From the NCBI GenBank assembly GCA_013368315.1, contig JAACJM010000088.1, positions 62,001-126,000 on the forward strand: a stretch of 64,000 nucleotides of DNA. Reading direction: 5' to 3'. A model generated the notes under the pieces. That model saw nothing but the letters and a program-made list of their open reading frames with translations. It was not told the DNA's origin and searched no databases. The DNA is from Tetrapyrgos nigripes (Eukaryota > Basidiomycota > Agaricomycetes > Agaricales > Campanellaceae). Shown piece after piece: positions 11,270-23,771 of the stretch. Position 1 is the stretch's first letter. Each line of letters begins with the position of its first letter. The translations under genes were made by a program, and so were the position numbers.

Positions 11270-11971
11270 CAATTGATAGTCATGTTTGGACCTAAACTTG
11301 GGTTATCCAGCATTCCTTTGATGTAACTGGCATCCATGAAGACAGTAAGATCCCTACAACCATAAGTATAATAGAAAGTCTTCTAGCGCTAATTTAAGGC
11401 CATATAGCTCTCTCTTTGGTTGTGAGAATTGCACTTCCTGATCATTTAGACGCACAGATCCGAAGTAGAGATAATTCTTCTTCTTAGGATCCAGTTCATC
11501 TTCTTGAAAGAGATAATACCCCATTGCTTTATAGGCTGTATGAGATTCACAATAGTCTGACGACATTGAGATCTGAGGCAATTGTATGAGTGCACTATTT
11601 TTATTAGAAGTGTGAAATACTTGCCAAAAAGCCATAGTTTCGTCTCCATCAATATAGATTTCCACATCTGATTCTGAACCAAGACTGACACCATCATCAT
11701 CGGCAAGATATCCAGACGAAATGGAGATGTTGATAGCATTTGCCAAAGATGAGGGACCAGCTTCTTCTAAAGGTACATCATAGCGAGGTTTCTTCGAGGT
11801 ATTTCCAGATTCATCAGGTTCTCTTTTTATATTCTTGAGGATTGGATCTGTGAACATGTGAGACATTCTGTCTTGCCACATTTTGAATGCAACACTTGGA
11901 GGAATATATTTAAAGGAACTTTCTTCACTATGATTCAAAGATGTGGAATCTGATGACTCAGTAGAAGACAA
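11270..11971 (-). pseudogene. Retroelement frame ending in RNase H
   Basis: The frame 11971-11354 starts with a serine/acid-rich region of unknown function. It ends in RNase H sequence of gypsy type: GYYLFQEDE, then DPKKKNYLYFGSVRLN, then FSQPKRELYGLKLALE. Just beyond the stop, in other frames, DLTVFMDASYIKGMLDNP continues the RNase H, so at least one frameshift is present. No reverse-transcriptase motif (YxDD) was found between gag and RNase H. Either RT was deleted or two elements were joined. Confidence 0.7.
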
Positions 11972-11986
11972 ACCTTGAATAGCCTT

Positions 11987-12334
11987 TCACTTTCTACTCG
12001 AAGACAACGATGACGCTTTGGTAAGATGAACAAAAGGTAGAGTACAAATAGAGTCAGGATACAATGATGTATCATGAAATTGAGTGTTAATTGTAACACC
12101 ATTTGTGCACATAACAGATTGAGCAGGAGTAGGCCAGTAAGCTCTCTCAATCAAGGAAAGAGGCTTTGAAGGAACTGGCTCACATTTTTTAAACTGCTGT
12201 GGAATCCATTTATGATTGCGCATATCAGACAAAGCTTTATTCATGATATAACGACAAAAATACTCAACCTCTTCCTCGATTTGTTTCTGAATGGGATGGA
12301 TAGTTCCTTCATGATCAAACCATTGGTTTGTCAT
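11987..12334 (-). pseudogene. Retroelement internal frame, unassigned
   Basis: A 115-residue minus-strand frame lies between the gag-like and RNase H frames. It shows no motif I can name. Orientation and position suggest it belongs to the same decayed element. Confidence 0.4.
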
Positions 12335-12634
12335 GTCTTCGTCACCATTGAGATCCTCTTTTGCTCAAAGATAAGGTTCTGTATGAGTCCCATCAGAATT
12401 GTATGTATAATCCCAAATTTCAGCTAGCTTATGGGTCATTTGATGACGAGCTTCTACTCTGAGAAAGCTTTCAAAATCAACTGTCTCCTGTGCGAGTTCA
12501 TTGATCATGAGTCTCTCATAATGGGTAAGAATGAAGTAACCTGAAATTGTTTGTGGTCTGACCTGTTTAGCTAAGTTCTGCTTTACTCTTTCCTTTAGAG
12601 AAGAATCATTGTTTTTGTCAATAAAACAATCTGA

Positions 12635-13898
12635 TCAAACAATCAGAAAGTTATGATAGGGAAGAAGTTCATGAATGGGTTGCTCACATGTCTCCGGAAG
12701 ATCATCAGTATCACTGATTTCGATTGGATCTAATGTGGCATTCATAAAAGGATTTGCCATAAAAGCGGTCACCATTAAAGGAGCATCATCATCAGAATCT
12801 GAATCAGCTTCGACTTCTGGATTAGCTAAATTAGCAGCACCTTTTTTGGAACCCTTCTTCTTCTTACTGCAACGAGTTTTCTTCTTCTTATCTCCCCCTT
12901 GATTCGCATCACCTGTTGTAACATTATTAGAAGGTTCCTGAGGTTTGGGTTGTTTACCCTTACCCTTGTTTTGGTTCTTCTGTTTAGAAGATCCAGCCTT
13001 CTGAGAATCAAACTTTCGTCTATCTCCAGTAATGCGGGTAAGAAGAGATGATTCCGAAGATTGACTAGTCTGTCGTTTGTACTCGACGAGAATAAGTCCC
13101 TCCACATGTGCCATTGTCAGGTTCTTAGGTTCGATAGTGGCAAGTGTGAATTGAGCATAGTTTCCCCAGGATTGCAGAATGCGATCCATCAAGAAAAGAG
13201 CTCTAAACTTGTCATCGACTGTGAATCCATAGGCTTTAAGATGTGTGAGAACTGCTCCCAGAGATGCAATCTGGTTTGCAGGATCTTTCTTCTCATCAAG
13301 CATCCAAGACATGAATTCTTTGAAGTCTAAGAACCATGATGTCGGGCCAGGAGAACTGTATTTCTTGTCTATTTTTTCCCAAAGCATATTCGAGGTATGT
13401 ATAATCTCCTTTTGCTTTGGCACAACGGTTTTCATCTATTTCTTCTTTAGTGAACTCTCTCATTTCCAAACCCACATCATTTGGAAGAAAGGAAGAAATA
13501 TAGCCCAAAGCCTGTTCATCTTTGTCATCCCAAGAACTTTGAAGCTTATAAGTTTCAACTAATTCCCGATCGTGTTTTTTAACCAAAATTTGATATTGAT
13601 TCCATTGATCAGTAAAGGTTTCAATGGTATGGTTATAAGACAATTGTTCAGATTCAGTTAAAGCATTAAAAGCTTCATCAGGAACTTGTACAAATCCTTC
13701 AGGAAAAGAAGGTGCATTACCTGTTTCGGTGGGACTAGTGTTCACATAACGCTTCTGGGTACCTGAAGCAACCCTGCTAAGCCCTTTGGCTTCAAGGAGG
13801 CGGGTGATAGCATAGTTCCAAAACTCATAATTGGTGGTATTGAGGATGGGAACATTGAAGATGCTTTCAGAGTTGTTGTTAGCATTGTTGGAGGACAT
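12635..13898 (-). pseudogene. LTR-retroelement gag relic (Copia/UBN2-like)
   Basis: Two overlapping frames (13898-13296 and 13435-12635) make up a gag protein with one frameshift. The start has ILNTTNYEFWNYAITRLLEA, the usual 'NYxxW' gag opening. The middle has DPANQIASLGAVLTHLKAYG and ALFLMDRILQSWGNYA, typical of Copia-type gag polyproteins. The C-terminus is lysine-rich (KKKKTRCSKKKKGSKKG) without an intact CCHC knuckle. The same strand then carries RNase H and integrase of gypsy type, so the element is either chimeric or a nested pair. No LTRs were delimited. Confidence 0.7.
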
Positions 13899-15480
13899 GT
13901 TGATCTATGAAGCATCAATCAGTAAAGATGTGCATTCAATAGGTCACAAGTACCAAGGAACATTGAAGGGTCTAATACAACCACAGTGTATAGGATGATC
14001 ACAATTATTCCTTCTCCTTTCTGAGCAAACGCCCCAGACAAAGGATGTACATAATACATTTGCTTTAATCAACTATATGCCAGTAGAAAACTGTTTGTAG
14101 GTATGTGCACATAATGGAATCCTATATTAACTTCTTCATCAGTGCATCTCGATCAATTTCACACTGTCTCAGAGACCATACTCTTGACAGAGAGCACACA
14201 ATTACTCTAGAAGTCGCAATATTGACCATAGTGGCACAATACTTCCTAATGGGTGTAGAGATGCCTTAAAGCATATAGGGGAGCACTATCTAACTACTGT
14301 TTTTCTATAGATCTAGATTGGCGACTTTTATAAACGCCCCTGGCTCATCCAAATGACTACGGAGTTTTGCCTGAGTGCAAAAAACAGTCCCACACTAAAG
14401 TGGAGGCTGCAAAGCATGCCAGTCACTCTGCATACAACTATCTGTAGATCCATAAGGGTTCCACAAATAACTGTTACAGGTATAAAGTGACTTATCTAGA
14501 TCTATAACTAAACCAGCAAAGAGTGCCTAATGCAACTCTAAACTGAACCCTGGTTATATATTTTACCGGGCAATATAGATGAAGAAGGAGATAAAGCGAA
14601 AAACATCAATCCACCAACTGCACAACATCAAGTCTGACAGCTTACTCGGTGATGAGCTCGCTGTTGACCTCGACAACGCAATCCATCTTGACAACGGTAG
14701 TTGTATGGGATAAGACCAAACATCAATGGCCCTCAGGGCCCATAACCTAATGAAGCAGCAAATATTTAGTGTAGGGTGACCAGTCAATAGAGCTCACCAA
14801 ATAGAGTGCTGAGTAGAAAGCTAGTAGAGCTTAGATGCGAGTTGCTTGTAGAGCAGATAGAACTGGATATTGTTCTGTAGTATCTACGACTTTACAGAGA
14901 GCTTTTATACTAGATAAAGAGCATGTAATTACTAATATCTACATTGTCCATGGACATACCTAGAGACTAAGAGGATATTGCCATTGGCCATATTACTATC
15001 TACAGAGATATCACTACATAGTAGAAGATAAGAGTAATGTCCAGAGAATGTCCTGGAGGACTAGCATACTTATAGCTACGTAGAAGTTTCATAATAACTC
15101 CATATAGAATCATAGTTACTATACATGGAAGGTATATATTTCAACATTGCCAACCTACTCTAAGAACCCACGTACACGTACATTTGAAAAAGGCCACGAT
15201 AACACCTCCCCCCTATGCACCATCGGCACTGTCCCTACTGTCTTTGAAAGAAACATTCTGGACCATTTGGGGCCTTATGATGGGGTTGAGATGGCTAGCT
15301 TTACATGTGGTTAGTTATATGCTTATAAGGTCTAAATGGTTCAAGTTGAAGGAAGTGAGGAGCAGGCGGGGTTGGGGACTGGGGAATGGCCGCGATGGAA
15401 TTGTAAAAAGTTGTTAGTGTTAAGGATTATGGGTAGCTACATAATCCCATACGAGACGCGTCCCTGGAAGAGGTGCAGAT
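13899..15480. other. Retroelement flank and AT-rich spacer
   Basis: No gene was seen. An AATATATAACC on the minus strand near 14550 could be the TATA box of the retroelement upstream of its gag. The rest, especially 14820-15150, is AT-rich with many ctac/gtag words and no coding signal. Confidence 0.4.
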
Positions 15481-15489
15481 AGGGCCGGT

Positions 15490-17265
15490 CTTTAGCCCTG
15501 GAACATGAATAGTGAAACCGAACCCAAACCTAAAAAATTGCTTGCAGTCAGATACATGTTTGGCTCAAAATATACCAAGAGCTTTTGCAATAAGTTGTAT
15601 CACGCCACTGGCAGAACAAGATGATACAGTGAGGAAAGTGTTCAGGCCTTCATTGGAGACGAGTTCAATTGATCTATCCTCGTCTTGTCCCCTGTTCGGA
15701 AATTACAGAGGCATCAAGTATTGTGTTGGCGGGAGATGTAGCTACATTCAGTACCGTAAGTTTGATATTCCAGTGGCTTCAACCTCTGGTTCCTTCCCTC
15801 AAGCTTCCCTATTCAACATCGAAAACCGTGCAGGAGTGGTTCAAATTCGTCATCAACAGCGATCCCAACTCACGTCAAAACCCTCGTACCATTCGATTGG
15901 AAAGAATCTATAACCCAAGATCCCACCAATATATCCACCTTCAAAGGAGACATCTCTGCATTCAAAAGCCGGGAGACAAACTTCTTTCATACGCTTTTGG
16001 AGGAGGAGTTTAATTATCGACTTCTATTGACCAGAAAAACTCAGCCGATTATAAGCTGTGGGCTACACAGTTCCCTGTGTACAAGTGGTTCAATACCACA
16101 TGGCGTTCAACTCGTGGACCATGCCGTGTAATACATTTCCCTTTCTCTCAGTGTGAATCCCATGGGTCTGAGCGTTATGCATCAGTGTGAGATAATCTTC
16201 GTGAAATAGGGAACAACGCACCCCTACGCTGCAGCGACCGGATAACATGTCTTTGACAATCTCTATCGTCTTGGCTTTCTTATCTACATCGTTAACGTGG
16301 GTGTTGTCACGACTACTCTCAGCTACGAAGTCGATGATGAGCAGACTAGTGAGTATATTGTATCGAATCAAGGTTTTTTTTAAATGTCATTTTACTCAGG
16401 CTGTGCTAAACTGCACATATTCCCTTCCTTCTTCTCGCCCTACAGACGGATCTAACTCCTCCTGCAGTCCACCTTCCAAAGCCGTTTAGCCGGCCACTAT
16501 CGAATCAACTTTATATTCGTTTGTATACTTACTTGAATGATTCAGTTATGTACGCAGTCGACATCCACAACTCACTTCTCGCAAATTCAATACCACAAAA
16601 CCGCGCGTTGTGGAGTTTGTGGTGAAATTTATCCGAAAACTCAGATTCAAAATCATGTTGGAGAGCACATTAGAGGGTAAAACAATCTTGAATCCGGTAG
16701 GTTGTTCTGCAAACTGCGAGTAAACTCACTGATAATTTTCCTATATCAATCTCGAGAGCTATCGATGTGGTACCTGTAGTGGACCAACCCAATGAGTTGT
16801 GTAAAGTGGTTCTTAAAAGTGGCAGTAAAAAAGCTCGGCTCAAACTGTCCCTCGGCATACCAATTTTTAATCGCCTCAATGCTTGCTCGGAAGGAAGGAT
16901 CAGATAATCGAAGACTCGCCTGTACCAACGTCCCTATGCTTTGTCCAGTCCCTCGCTGTGCGGAATTTCATTGGAAGTACGATTTTTCAAAGCATATGCT
17001 TGATGCTCACAGAGAAAAGTGGAAGAGCATGATCGCCAGAGACAGCTTTAAAGGGCTCTCCATTACTCAAACGGAGCAGCTACTAATTACTTCATCTACC
17101 TGTGGACAAAGTAATGGAGTGGCCACCACAGGATGCCACCGTGTTGGCTTTCCCTCAGACTCCTCGAAAGAAAGAGAGGCGGCGGCCGGCATCAATTGCA
17201 TGTACACCAACCAGAGGCCCCGGGCAGGGGTAATACTATTCAAGTTGTTAAATAGCTACTAGTAG
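15490..17265 (+). pseudogene. Decayed C2H2 gene, probably transposon-associated
   Basis: Pieces readable in different plus-strand frames suggest one decayed multi-exon gene. They are VQEWFKFVINSDPNSRQNP (about 15830), LTPPAVHLPKPFSRPLSNQL (about 16450), CGVCGEIYPKTQIQNHVGEH (about 16610), NCPSAYQFLIAS (16850) and CTNVPMLCP with FHWKYDFSKHMLDAHREKWK (16920-17030). The paired CxxC...HxxxH and CP..C...H...H patterns recur in agaricomycete proteins of the Plavaka neighbourhood. A single gene could not be reassembled. The last part is duplicated at 9315-9870. Confidence 0.45.
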
Positions 17266-17375
17266 AATCTTTGTACACTCCATTTTCCAGTAAATTCAAA
17301 GTCAAACGCATACTTAGGGAGGAGACAAGGATACACGTCTGACGGCGACACTGACGACTGTGACCGTTGTTCTGG
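16848..17375. repeat. Duplicated segment, copy 2
   Basis: Related to 9315-9870 from ccctcggcatacc onward. It includes the same step from the C2H2 module into the integrase tail (ttcaagttgttaaatagcta and onward) but stops there without the rest of the retroelement. Confidence 0.7.
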
Positions 17376-18680
17376 AGGAGGAGAAGTGTATTACTCGAGC
17401 TAGAACCGAGAGAAGATACGCCGGGGGTCCGGGAGCTATCAACGTACCTAGTAGCTATAGCTAATTGTACACCATGATCCCGGGATCAGTCACTTCCAAC
17501 CTGAAGGATGAGCCCGCAGTTTGTTTAGACTGCTATGGGTTATGGTGACCACCAAGAATTACAGAAAATACATACTAGTGCGCTAGGATTATCTACGTTG
17601 ATCTTCGCTGCAATCGAGAGCCCCAAATATCTCGTTCGGTACTTAGATCTTATATCAGACGGGTTTGGTTCCTTCCTGTGTATAAGCAGGCAAGTCTTCT
17701 TCTTGATTCTCTTGAGTTCACGTTCGATCAAGTACTTCTTCCAATGACTTCTCGACTACGTCGCTATGGAACTCGGATACTTTCTCCGTGCACGTCAGTG
17801 GGGTCGGGGATGATCATGATCGCGTTGGGAAGGTTCCTACTGTTCACCTTGTGAATGCTGTGAACCTAGAACCAGGAGTACTAACCGGCTGCATTAAGAG
17901 AAATAAGTTCTTGCATAGCGGCGTGGATGTGCATAGTATACAGGTAAATCCGGCATTCTGACAGAAATCAGCGTCGTCACGGAGCCACAAATCCTGTTCT
18001 GTATCAGATTGACAAGATTATGAACCAAAGAATACTATATACCATTTCGTATCCATCAACTTCTATTTTTCCGAGATAAAGAGATCGTTTGCGAGTTTTC
18101 GGTGGGCTTTCACGAAGGAACAGAGCAAAGCGGTGACTGATTACCTTACTCGCCCCCTATTCACGCATCGCAAATAAGAGCAGAATTCTCGTGACTAAGC
18201 GCACGGGATCCCGGATACCTCGGCGAAGTACAGTCACGTGAAGTTGGCTGAGTGTAGATCTCACTGCCGGCGAACTCAACCTACGACCCTGCCCCCAGTG
18301 AGATCTGCACACCCCTTGACAGGTCCAGTATGACTAACGATGACTCAGATAAGTTATCTGAGTGTATTTATTTCGCCACTCTGGACCTTGGGTCTTTTCC
18401 TGAAAAAGAAGGATCGACGTCAGTACCATCTCAAGTTCGCGACCTATTACGCAAACGGCTGTATGCTCTACTCCACAGGACCGAACCGAAAGGACGAAAA
18501 CCGCGCTCAGCGAGCTGAAACTGCATTTGGAACGATTCAGGCGCCAGTGGGTCTTTGGAACTCAGTAGGTTGAGTTCCTTTAGGCCTGAATTACTAAGTT
18601 ACCAATTGATTCAGTCGCAAAGGAACGTGAATATCTGCAAGTTTATAAATATAAAGCATTGAGGTCGTTACACTCTCAAG
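17376..18680. other. No gene recognised
   Basis: Short frames only, with no domain and no clear repeat. The last few hundred bases are upstream sequence of the transcription factor gene at 18682. Confidence 0.4.
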
Positions 18681-18681
18681 G

Positions 18682-20910
18682 ATGGCTCCTGCATGCTCCA
18701 ACTGTAGGAAGAGCAAGATAGTGAGTTCAGGTTATTTCATGTTCTTTTACCGAGCAAGTCTCTGACATTCACCTAGCGCTGTGACGGCTCGGTACCCGTT
18801 TGTGGAAGTTGCACTCTCAAGGGAGTGACCTGGCCAGATTGCAGCTACTGCTCGAGTAAACCCAGAATGCGCACAGATACTTCGCCAAAGGGTGAGGTGT
18901 GCAAACCTTGTAGGTGAGTTTCGGACCTGACCACTTGAATGGACTGTATCTGAACGAGTGTATCACCTGGATGAAGGCGAAAGAAGAAGGTACCTTGGAA
19001 AATTTCCTTCACGTCGTGGCCTGAGACTGATGCGATTCGCGTAGAAATGCAACCGAGCCCGACCCTCTTGCCATACATGTCTGGTCGCAAAGAAGCAGTA
19101 CGAATGCGAATACGACAGTGATCCATATCCAAACCTGATGATGAATTTGTTGGAGTGCAATCGGCAGCTGAAAGAACGATTACGGAACATAGAAGACGGC
19201 GCGACAATCCCCTCACCACAGACGGCCAGTGAAGAATATCTTGATCTATCTTCGGTGGATCTGTTAGGTGTGTCCTCGAACTTAGTATTAGTACGTCTTA
19301 AGTATTCTAATGATTGATCTATAAACGAACAGAATCATCATCATCAATAAATAGTACTAGCTCCTCGTTCCCTTCCAACGACCCTACATCGCTAAAATTC
19401 ATCAACGAGTCTGGCTCTTCGGACCCACTTTTTCCTGGAGTCAACTTTAATGTCATGGGGATTCCTGATACAAATGGATGGTCTCCAAGCTCAAGCTCGT
19501 TGGCAAGTCTCACTGTTGGATATGATGATTCGACTCCTTCACTTGATTATTTATACTATTTGTGCGTCGTTTCCTCTTCTGATATCACCCATGGCCACAG
19601 CATGTGCTCATGATGTTGAATGCAGGCGGCTGACCTTCCTCGAGCACAACTTACAACTTGGCATCACATTGACACAGGATAAAGTCGACGCCCTTCTTGT
19701 CGGAGATCTTTCGGGGCAGGTTGTACACCCTATCCTTGTCCACATCTCGCATCTATGGGGCTTTGCCTTCACACAAGTGGATCGTATCAGTCTGTCGTCA
19801 CAAGAGGAATACTATCTCCAAACCGTCCTCGATATGCTATCAAACCTTTCGGCTGACCAAGATTTTCTGGTCTATATACAAGCTCATTGCCAAGTGGCCG
19901 TATACTTTTACTTCAAAATAAAGATCGATACTGGAAGGAAACTGCTTGTCAAGGCTATTAAAGCCCTTGAACATTACGGGTTGGGGACATTTCTGGCAAA
20001 TGGTCCCGTGGGCATCAACTTGCGCACTTTGGGCTTCTTTCGGGTCGCCTTGGATGATTCCGAGGAGAGGAGGAATGCTGTGTTGCATTTGTTCTACATA
20101 GACCGTGTTTTAGAGGTTTTGCTGAGGTTTCCTTCTTTGCTTCCTGGAACACTGTCGGAGGAGCTCGAGAAATTAACAGTGCGTCCGAGTCGTTTCTCCT
20201 TTTTGTTGGTTCTTTCTGCCTAGACTCATTTTCTCTCATCCCATAGATGCGTCAGATGCCATTCTATACCAGCTCAAGCATACCGGTAATACGGGCTATG
20301 AGTATGTCTTTGTTCCATAGCTGTCAAAGGGCCATGCAAGGTTTTATTCTAGGTGCGTCAACATATCTTTCATGTCAGCACTATATATTTTCTTAAGAAG
20401 CTTTCCAGAAAACACATCATTAGAAACCTGGTTTACCGAGCACGGAGATACCGTGTGTCGTCTACAGTGCTTGTTTCTAAGCATCAAAGGCACTTTGGAC
20501 TCGAAACATGGCCTAGTATCAAGCTCGGCACACGGATACGACGTCGCACTCAAGTACTGCGCAGTGATATGTGCGTCAGGTCTGACTAGTATCTTCAGCT
20601 TTTTTTCCAACCTCAATCATGAATGGGGTCACCAATGTCTCCACTACGCCATAGAGGTCGTGAGCATCACCTCTAGCCTCACCGATGACGATTTTGATTT
20701 TCTGGACGCGTCGATGTTGGTGCGTTCTTTTTTTTTTTCTTTAAAGTTTTACAGACAGTGGTATGCAATGTTTCTCAACAGAGATTTATTATACAGCTCT
20801 GTTGGAGTACCGCGTCCAAAGTCTTATCTCGGGAGCAACAATCTGACCTCGTGTCCGTCCTTCATCATAGCGCACTTAAATTGCGTAGCCTCACTCCGTT
20901 TACAATGTAG
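18682..20910 (+). CDS. Transcription factor with two Zn2Cys6 clusters
   Basis: Exons read from splice signals are 18682-18720, 18777-18913, 18977-18989 (13 nt), 19045-19267, 19333-19561 and 19626-20178, then smaller exons to a TAG at 20908-20910. Cluster 1 is C-SN-C-RKSKIR-C-DGSVPV-C-GS-C then nine residues and C. Cluster 2 is C-KP-C-RRKKKK-C-NRARPS-C-HT-C-LVAKKQYE-C, a textbook Zn2Cys6 cluster assembled across the 13-nt exon. A serine-rich linker follows, then a helical region (from RLTFLEHNLQLGITLT) like the middle domain of fungal zinc-cluster factors, and a tail ending LRSLTPFTM. The exons between 20247 and 20370 are uncertain. It is presumably a nuclear DNA-binding regulator; the target is unknown. 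Confidence 0.8.
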
Positions 20911-21520
20911 TAGAATTGTATATATATATAGTTCAAGTTCAATAGACTAGAATTAATGATTTTGCCTACAAAAGACGTGAAAAAGGTACGGATTCTGCTT
21001 ATTGACACTGGTGTCAAACCCTTTATAAAGTTTGCGGGGTCCCTTTTTGCCTTAATATGGCAGGTTTTTCCCTTTCCGGTCTTTCTTTGTCTATGTTTAC
21101 TCGATCACTTGGGTCCACGTCATCGGCTGCCTCTCTTCACGTTCCCCGTCGATTTTCTCTCCCTGTTCTCCTACCTTTTTCGTGTGTCATAGGGTTTATA
21201 TCTGCTATGTAACAGGTAAGTATTTCTCTGCCTTTTCGCTCCACCGAAAAGACGATTTCGTCTAAGTCTCTCGCTCTGACATATCTAACGCTCTATACCC
21301 AGTTGCTGTGATCAACGCCGGTGTGCGTTTACTCTCGCTTTGGACCCGCATGCTCCACAGGACATTTTTTAGACAGGCATCGGTGAGTGCCATTATCTTT
21401 TTTTCTCCCCCGCAGGCTCTAATTTAGCATCTGCTTCTACCTTTAGCCTCCATTCACTACACTCGCTGGACTCCATCAGGAAATCGGGGAAGTCACGGTG
21501 AAACGTTGTACTACTTGCCG
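20911..21520. other. No gene recognised
   Basis: Pyrimidine-rich sequence downstream of the transcription factor, with no supported coding region. Confidence 0.4.
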
Positions 21521-21522
21521 TC

Positions 21523-21945
21523 TCATACAATAGTCATTTGATAATATATTGAGTTTCCATGTGTGTTGATATTCGCATAAGGATTTCCGAATATCTGAAC
21601 TCCCTGGCGGTATTGGACCAGATTGTAACGCATTGTGAGCTTGCCACCATTCTCGTACCTGATTCTGAGGTCTGACCATTCAAATGAAAGCATTGCAGCA
21701 TATTCGCGATAAACTATGAATCTGCTAAGAACGTTATCATGCATTGTGAGCTTGCTACCATTCTCGTACCTGATTCTGAGGTCTGGCCATTCAGATAAAA
21801 GGATTGCAGCATATTCGCGATAGACTATGAATCTGCTAAGAAGGTTGTCATGCATTGTGAGTTTGAAATCATCCTTGTACCCGATTTTTGAGCTCTGGCC
21901 AGTCAGACACAATCATTACACCATATTCATAATAGACTAGAAGTC
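21523..21945 (-). repeat. 111-bp tandem repeat, open in one frame
   Basis: The anchor cattgtgag recurs at 21631, 21742 and 21853, exactly 111 bp (37 codons) apart. A minus-strand frame (21912-21523) stays open through all copies and reads DNLLSRFIVYREYAA, then EWPDLRIRYENG, in each unit. A fourth, more diverged piece extends to about 21945. No host gene structure or known domain was recognised, so it may be a minisatellite that happens to keep a frame. Confidence 0.65.
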
Positions 21946-23029
21946 TGCTCATAAGGCACTCGATGTCGTTTCGATCGGCCCCTTTCCGCTGACACCAATG
22001 GCATGTTTATACCCCGCTCACCGATGTCCGCCACTCTTAACACTCTGGCACGAAAAACCTGTTCCAGTCATCGTCCTATGTTTGGTTTCAAGGTGAGTTG
22101 ATGTTATATATAGCCTCTTGACGGAAGATGTATAGGAGAGGTTGAAAGAGCTCTACTCATGCAGAAACTGCGGATTGTTGATTGTCCTACTACTCTATAT
22201 ATGTTTATATGTAGTACACAATCTGATGCTGCGTGCATATACGTATATCTGGCGACTAGAAAAGTGAACTATAAAGGACGGAGCGAAGCGACGGCCCGGG
22301 TCCTTGTCCCTGATTAGTATTCCCTGCAGCTCCGATCCCCATTCATTTTTCGCCCTCGCAGCAGGAGGCATTTCAAAGATCCAAGCGATTGATACAAGTC
22401 CAACAGTTCTTGGAGTACTTGTGACAAGGACGAAAGGGAATCGAATATTAATTGAAGCCTACAGAAGTTAGAAGTAAGTAAGAATATTATAGTAAGCACA
22501 GAAGGACTCGGAAGAAAGCACACACCTGAGAGACTTTTGGAAAAAGGCAAAATGGTAAAAAGGAGTTGATGATACCTGAACGAGTCTCTGCGCTCCTTAA
22601 GTATCGTTGGGAAATATGAAATTGGACGAGAGCGCGAGTATGTTGAGGAACCTAAATTTGAAGGCTCTCCAAATTATTGAGGGAAGAAAGACTCACCGAG
22701 GGAGTAATTCAGATTTAATCCAGATCGGTATGGACAACACTAGCACTCGGAGTATTTTTGCCAGCTCGAGAGGTTGGAATTTGAGATTTCTATGGGTCGA
22801 CCCGAAGTGAGAGGCGACCCTCACGCGTACGAGAAGCTATGGCTAGTGAGGAGTCGAGGGGCGCGGATAGGGGCCTTTAGCGCCCTCTGCCAACACAGCC
22901 TGTGAAGGGGCCTCGGTTGGACTCATGAGAGAAATAGTTGCAACGTCGTACATAATTGGAAGGATAGAGACGCGGCACAAGAGAGCCTGAAGTCAGATCA
23001 AATCAATCAGTACATAAAACTTTATTTCG
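21946..23029. other. No gene recognised
   Basis: Two short frames (22314-22550 minus and 22607-22810 plus) lack domains or paralogues. A palindromic patch ggcctttagcgccctctgcc near 22876 resembles ggctttagcggcctctgcc near 23323 and a block near 15485, hinting at a dispersed repeat. Confidence 0.35.
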
Positions 23030-23310
23030 TTCTCTTATTTCTACAGAACCATATACACATCATGTACTAGTAACCCGGATATCGATAACCTTTCGAAAGC
23101 ATACGTTGCGATAGTCTAATACGTAACTTCTTCTTCTTCTTCTGTTCCCTTTCTCCCTTTCCATTCCCATTCCCGCTATCGTTACACTACCCTCTATTTG
23201 TACCCCAGCACTCCCTGCTCACCGCTCACTACTTCCTAACCCCCGTCCTCGCCGTATCATAGTTCTTCAAAAACCATTGTACGGAAGCGTGAAGAGCTGT
23301 GGAAAGATGA
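23030..23310 (-). pseudogene. 3' end fragment of GDP-L-fucose synthase
   Basis: Related to 27200-27560, covering the last exon and 3' flank of the intact gene. Shared words are gatatcgataacctttcgaaagcat, ctcactacttcctaaccccc and caaaaaccattgtac. The upstream exons are absent. The similarity breaks off near 23312, inside the last intron. Confidence 0.8.
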
Positions 23311-23476
23311 AAAACCACCCAAAGGCTTTAGCGGCCTCTGCCAAGTTCCAACATGAGTAGTGAAGCCGAATCCCAAAACTTAAACTTGTTACTTTGTAGA
23401 TTGTAGATTGTGTGCTCGCAGTCGTATACGTACAAGTTCGATTATGGGTGTAAACTATCTGTATAACCGTGTAAGT

Positions 23477-23525
23477 GGGGCCGAAAATGTTACTGATTGA
23501 TCAGCAGTAAAGCATTTTCGGCCCC
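23477..23525. repeat. 49-bp hairpin
   Basis: ggggccgaaaatg at the left pairs with cattttcggcccc at the right (13 bp, perfect), and an inner ttactg/cagtaa extends the stem. It lies downstream of the DUF4436 gene's stop codon (that gene reads leftward), about 250 bp away. It could act in RNA 3'-end structure or be a foldback element relic. Confidence 0.6.
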
Positions 23526-23771
23526 GGTGCTGTAATAGAGGCCATTTTGTCAAAGCTACCCCGAATGAAGCATGGCTATATTTGCACAATCATACTTCTC
23601 AATACTTCAAGAATTCAGAGGTTGATTACAAGAACTGTAACTTACGCTGAGTACACATCAAGAATTACAATACCGAGTACCCCAAGACCTCAACCTCATC
23701 AACATCACCACTAACTTCTAACATCAAGCCTGCATGGACTGTATATACATATACCAGACCGATGGCATGCA

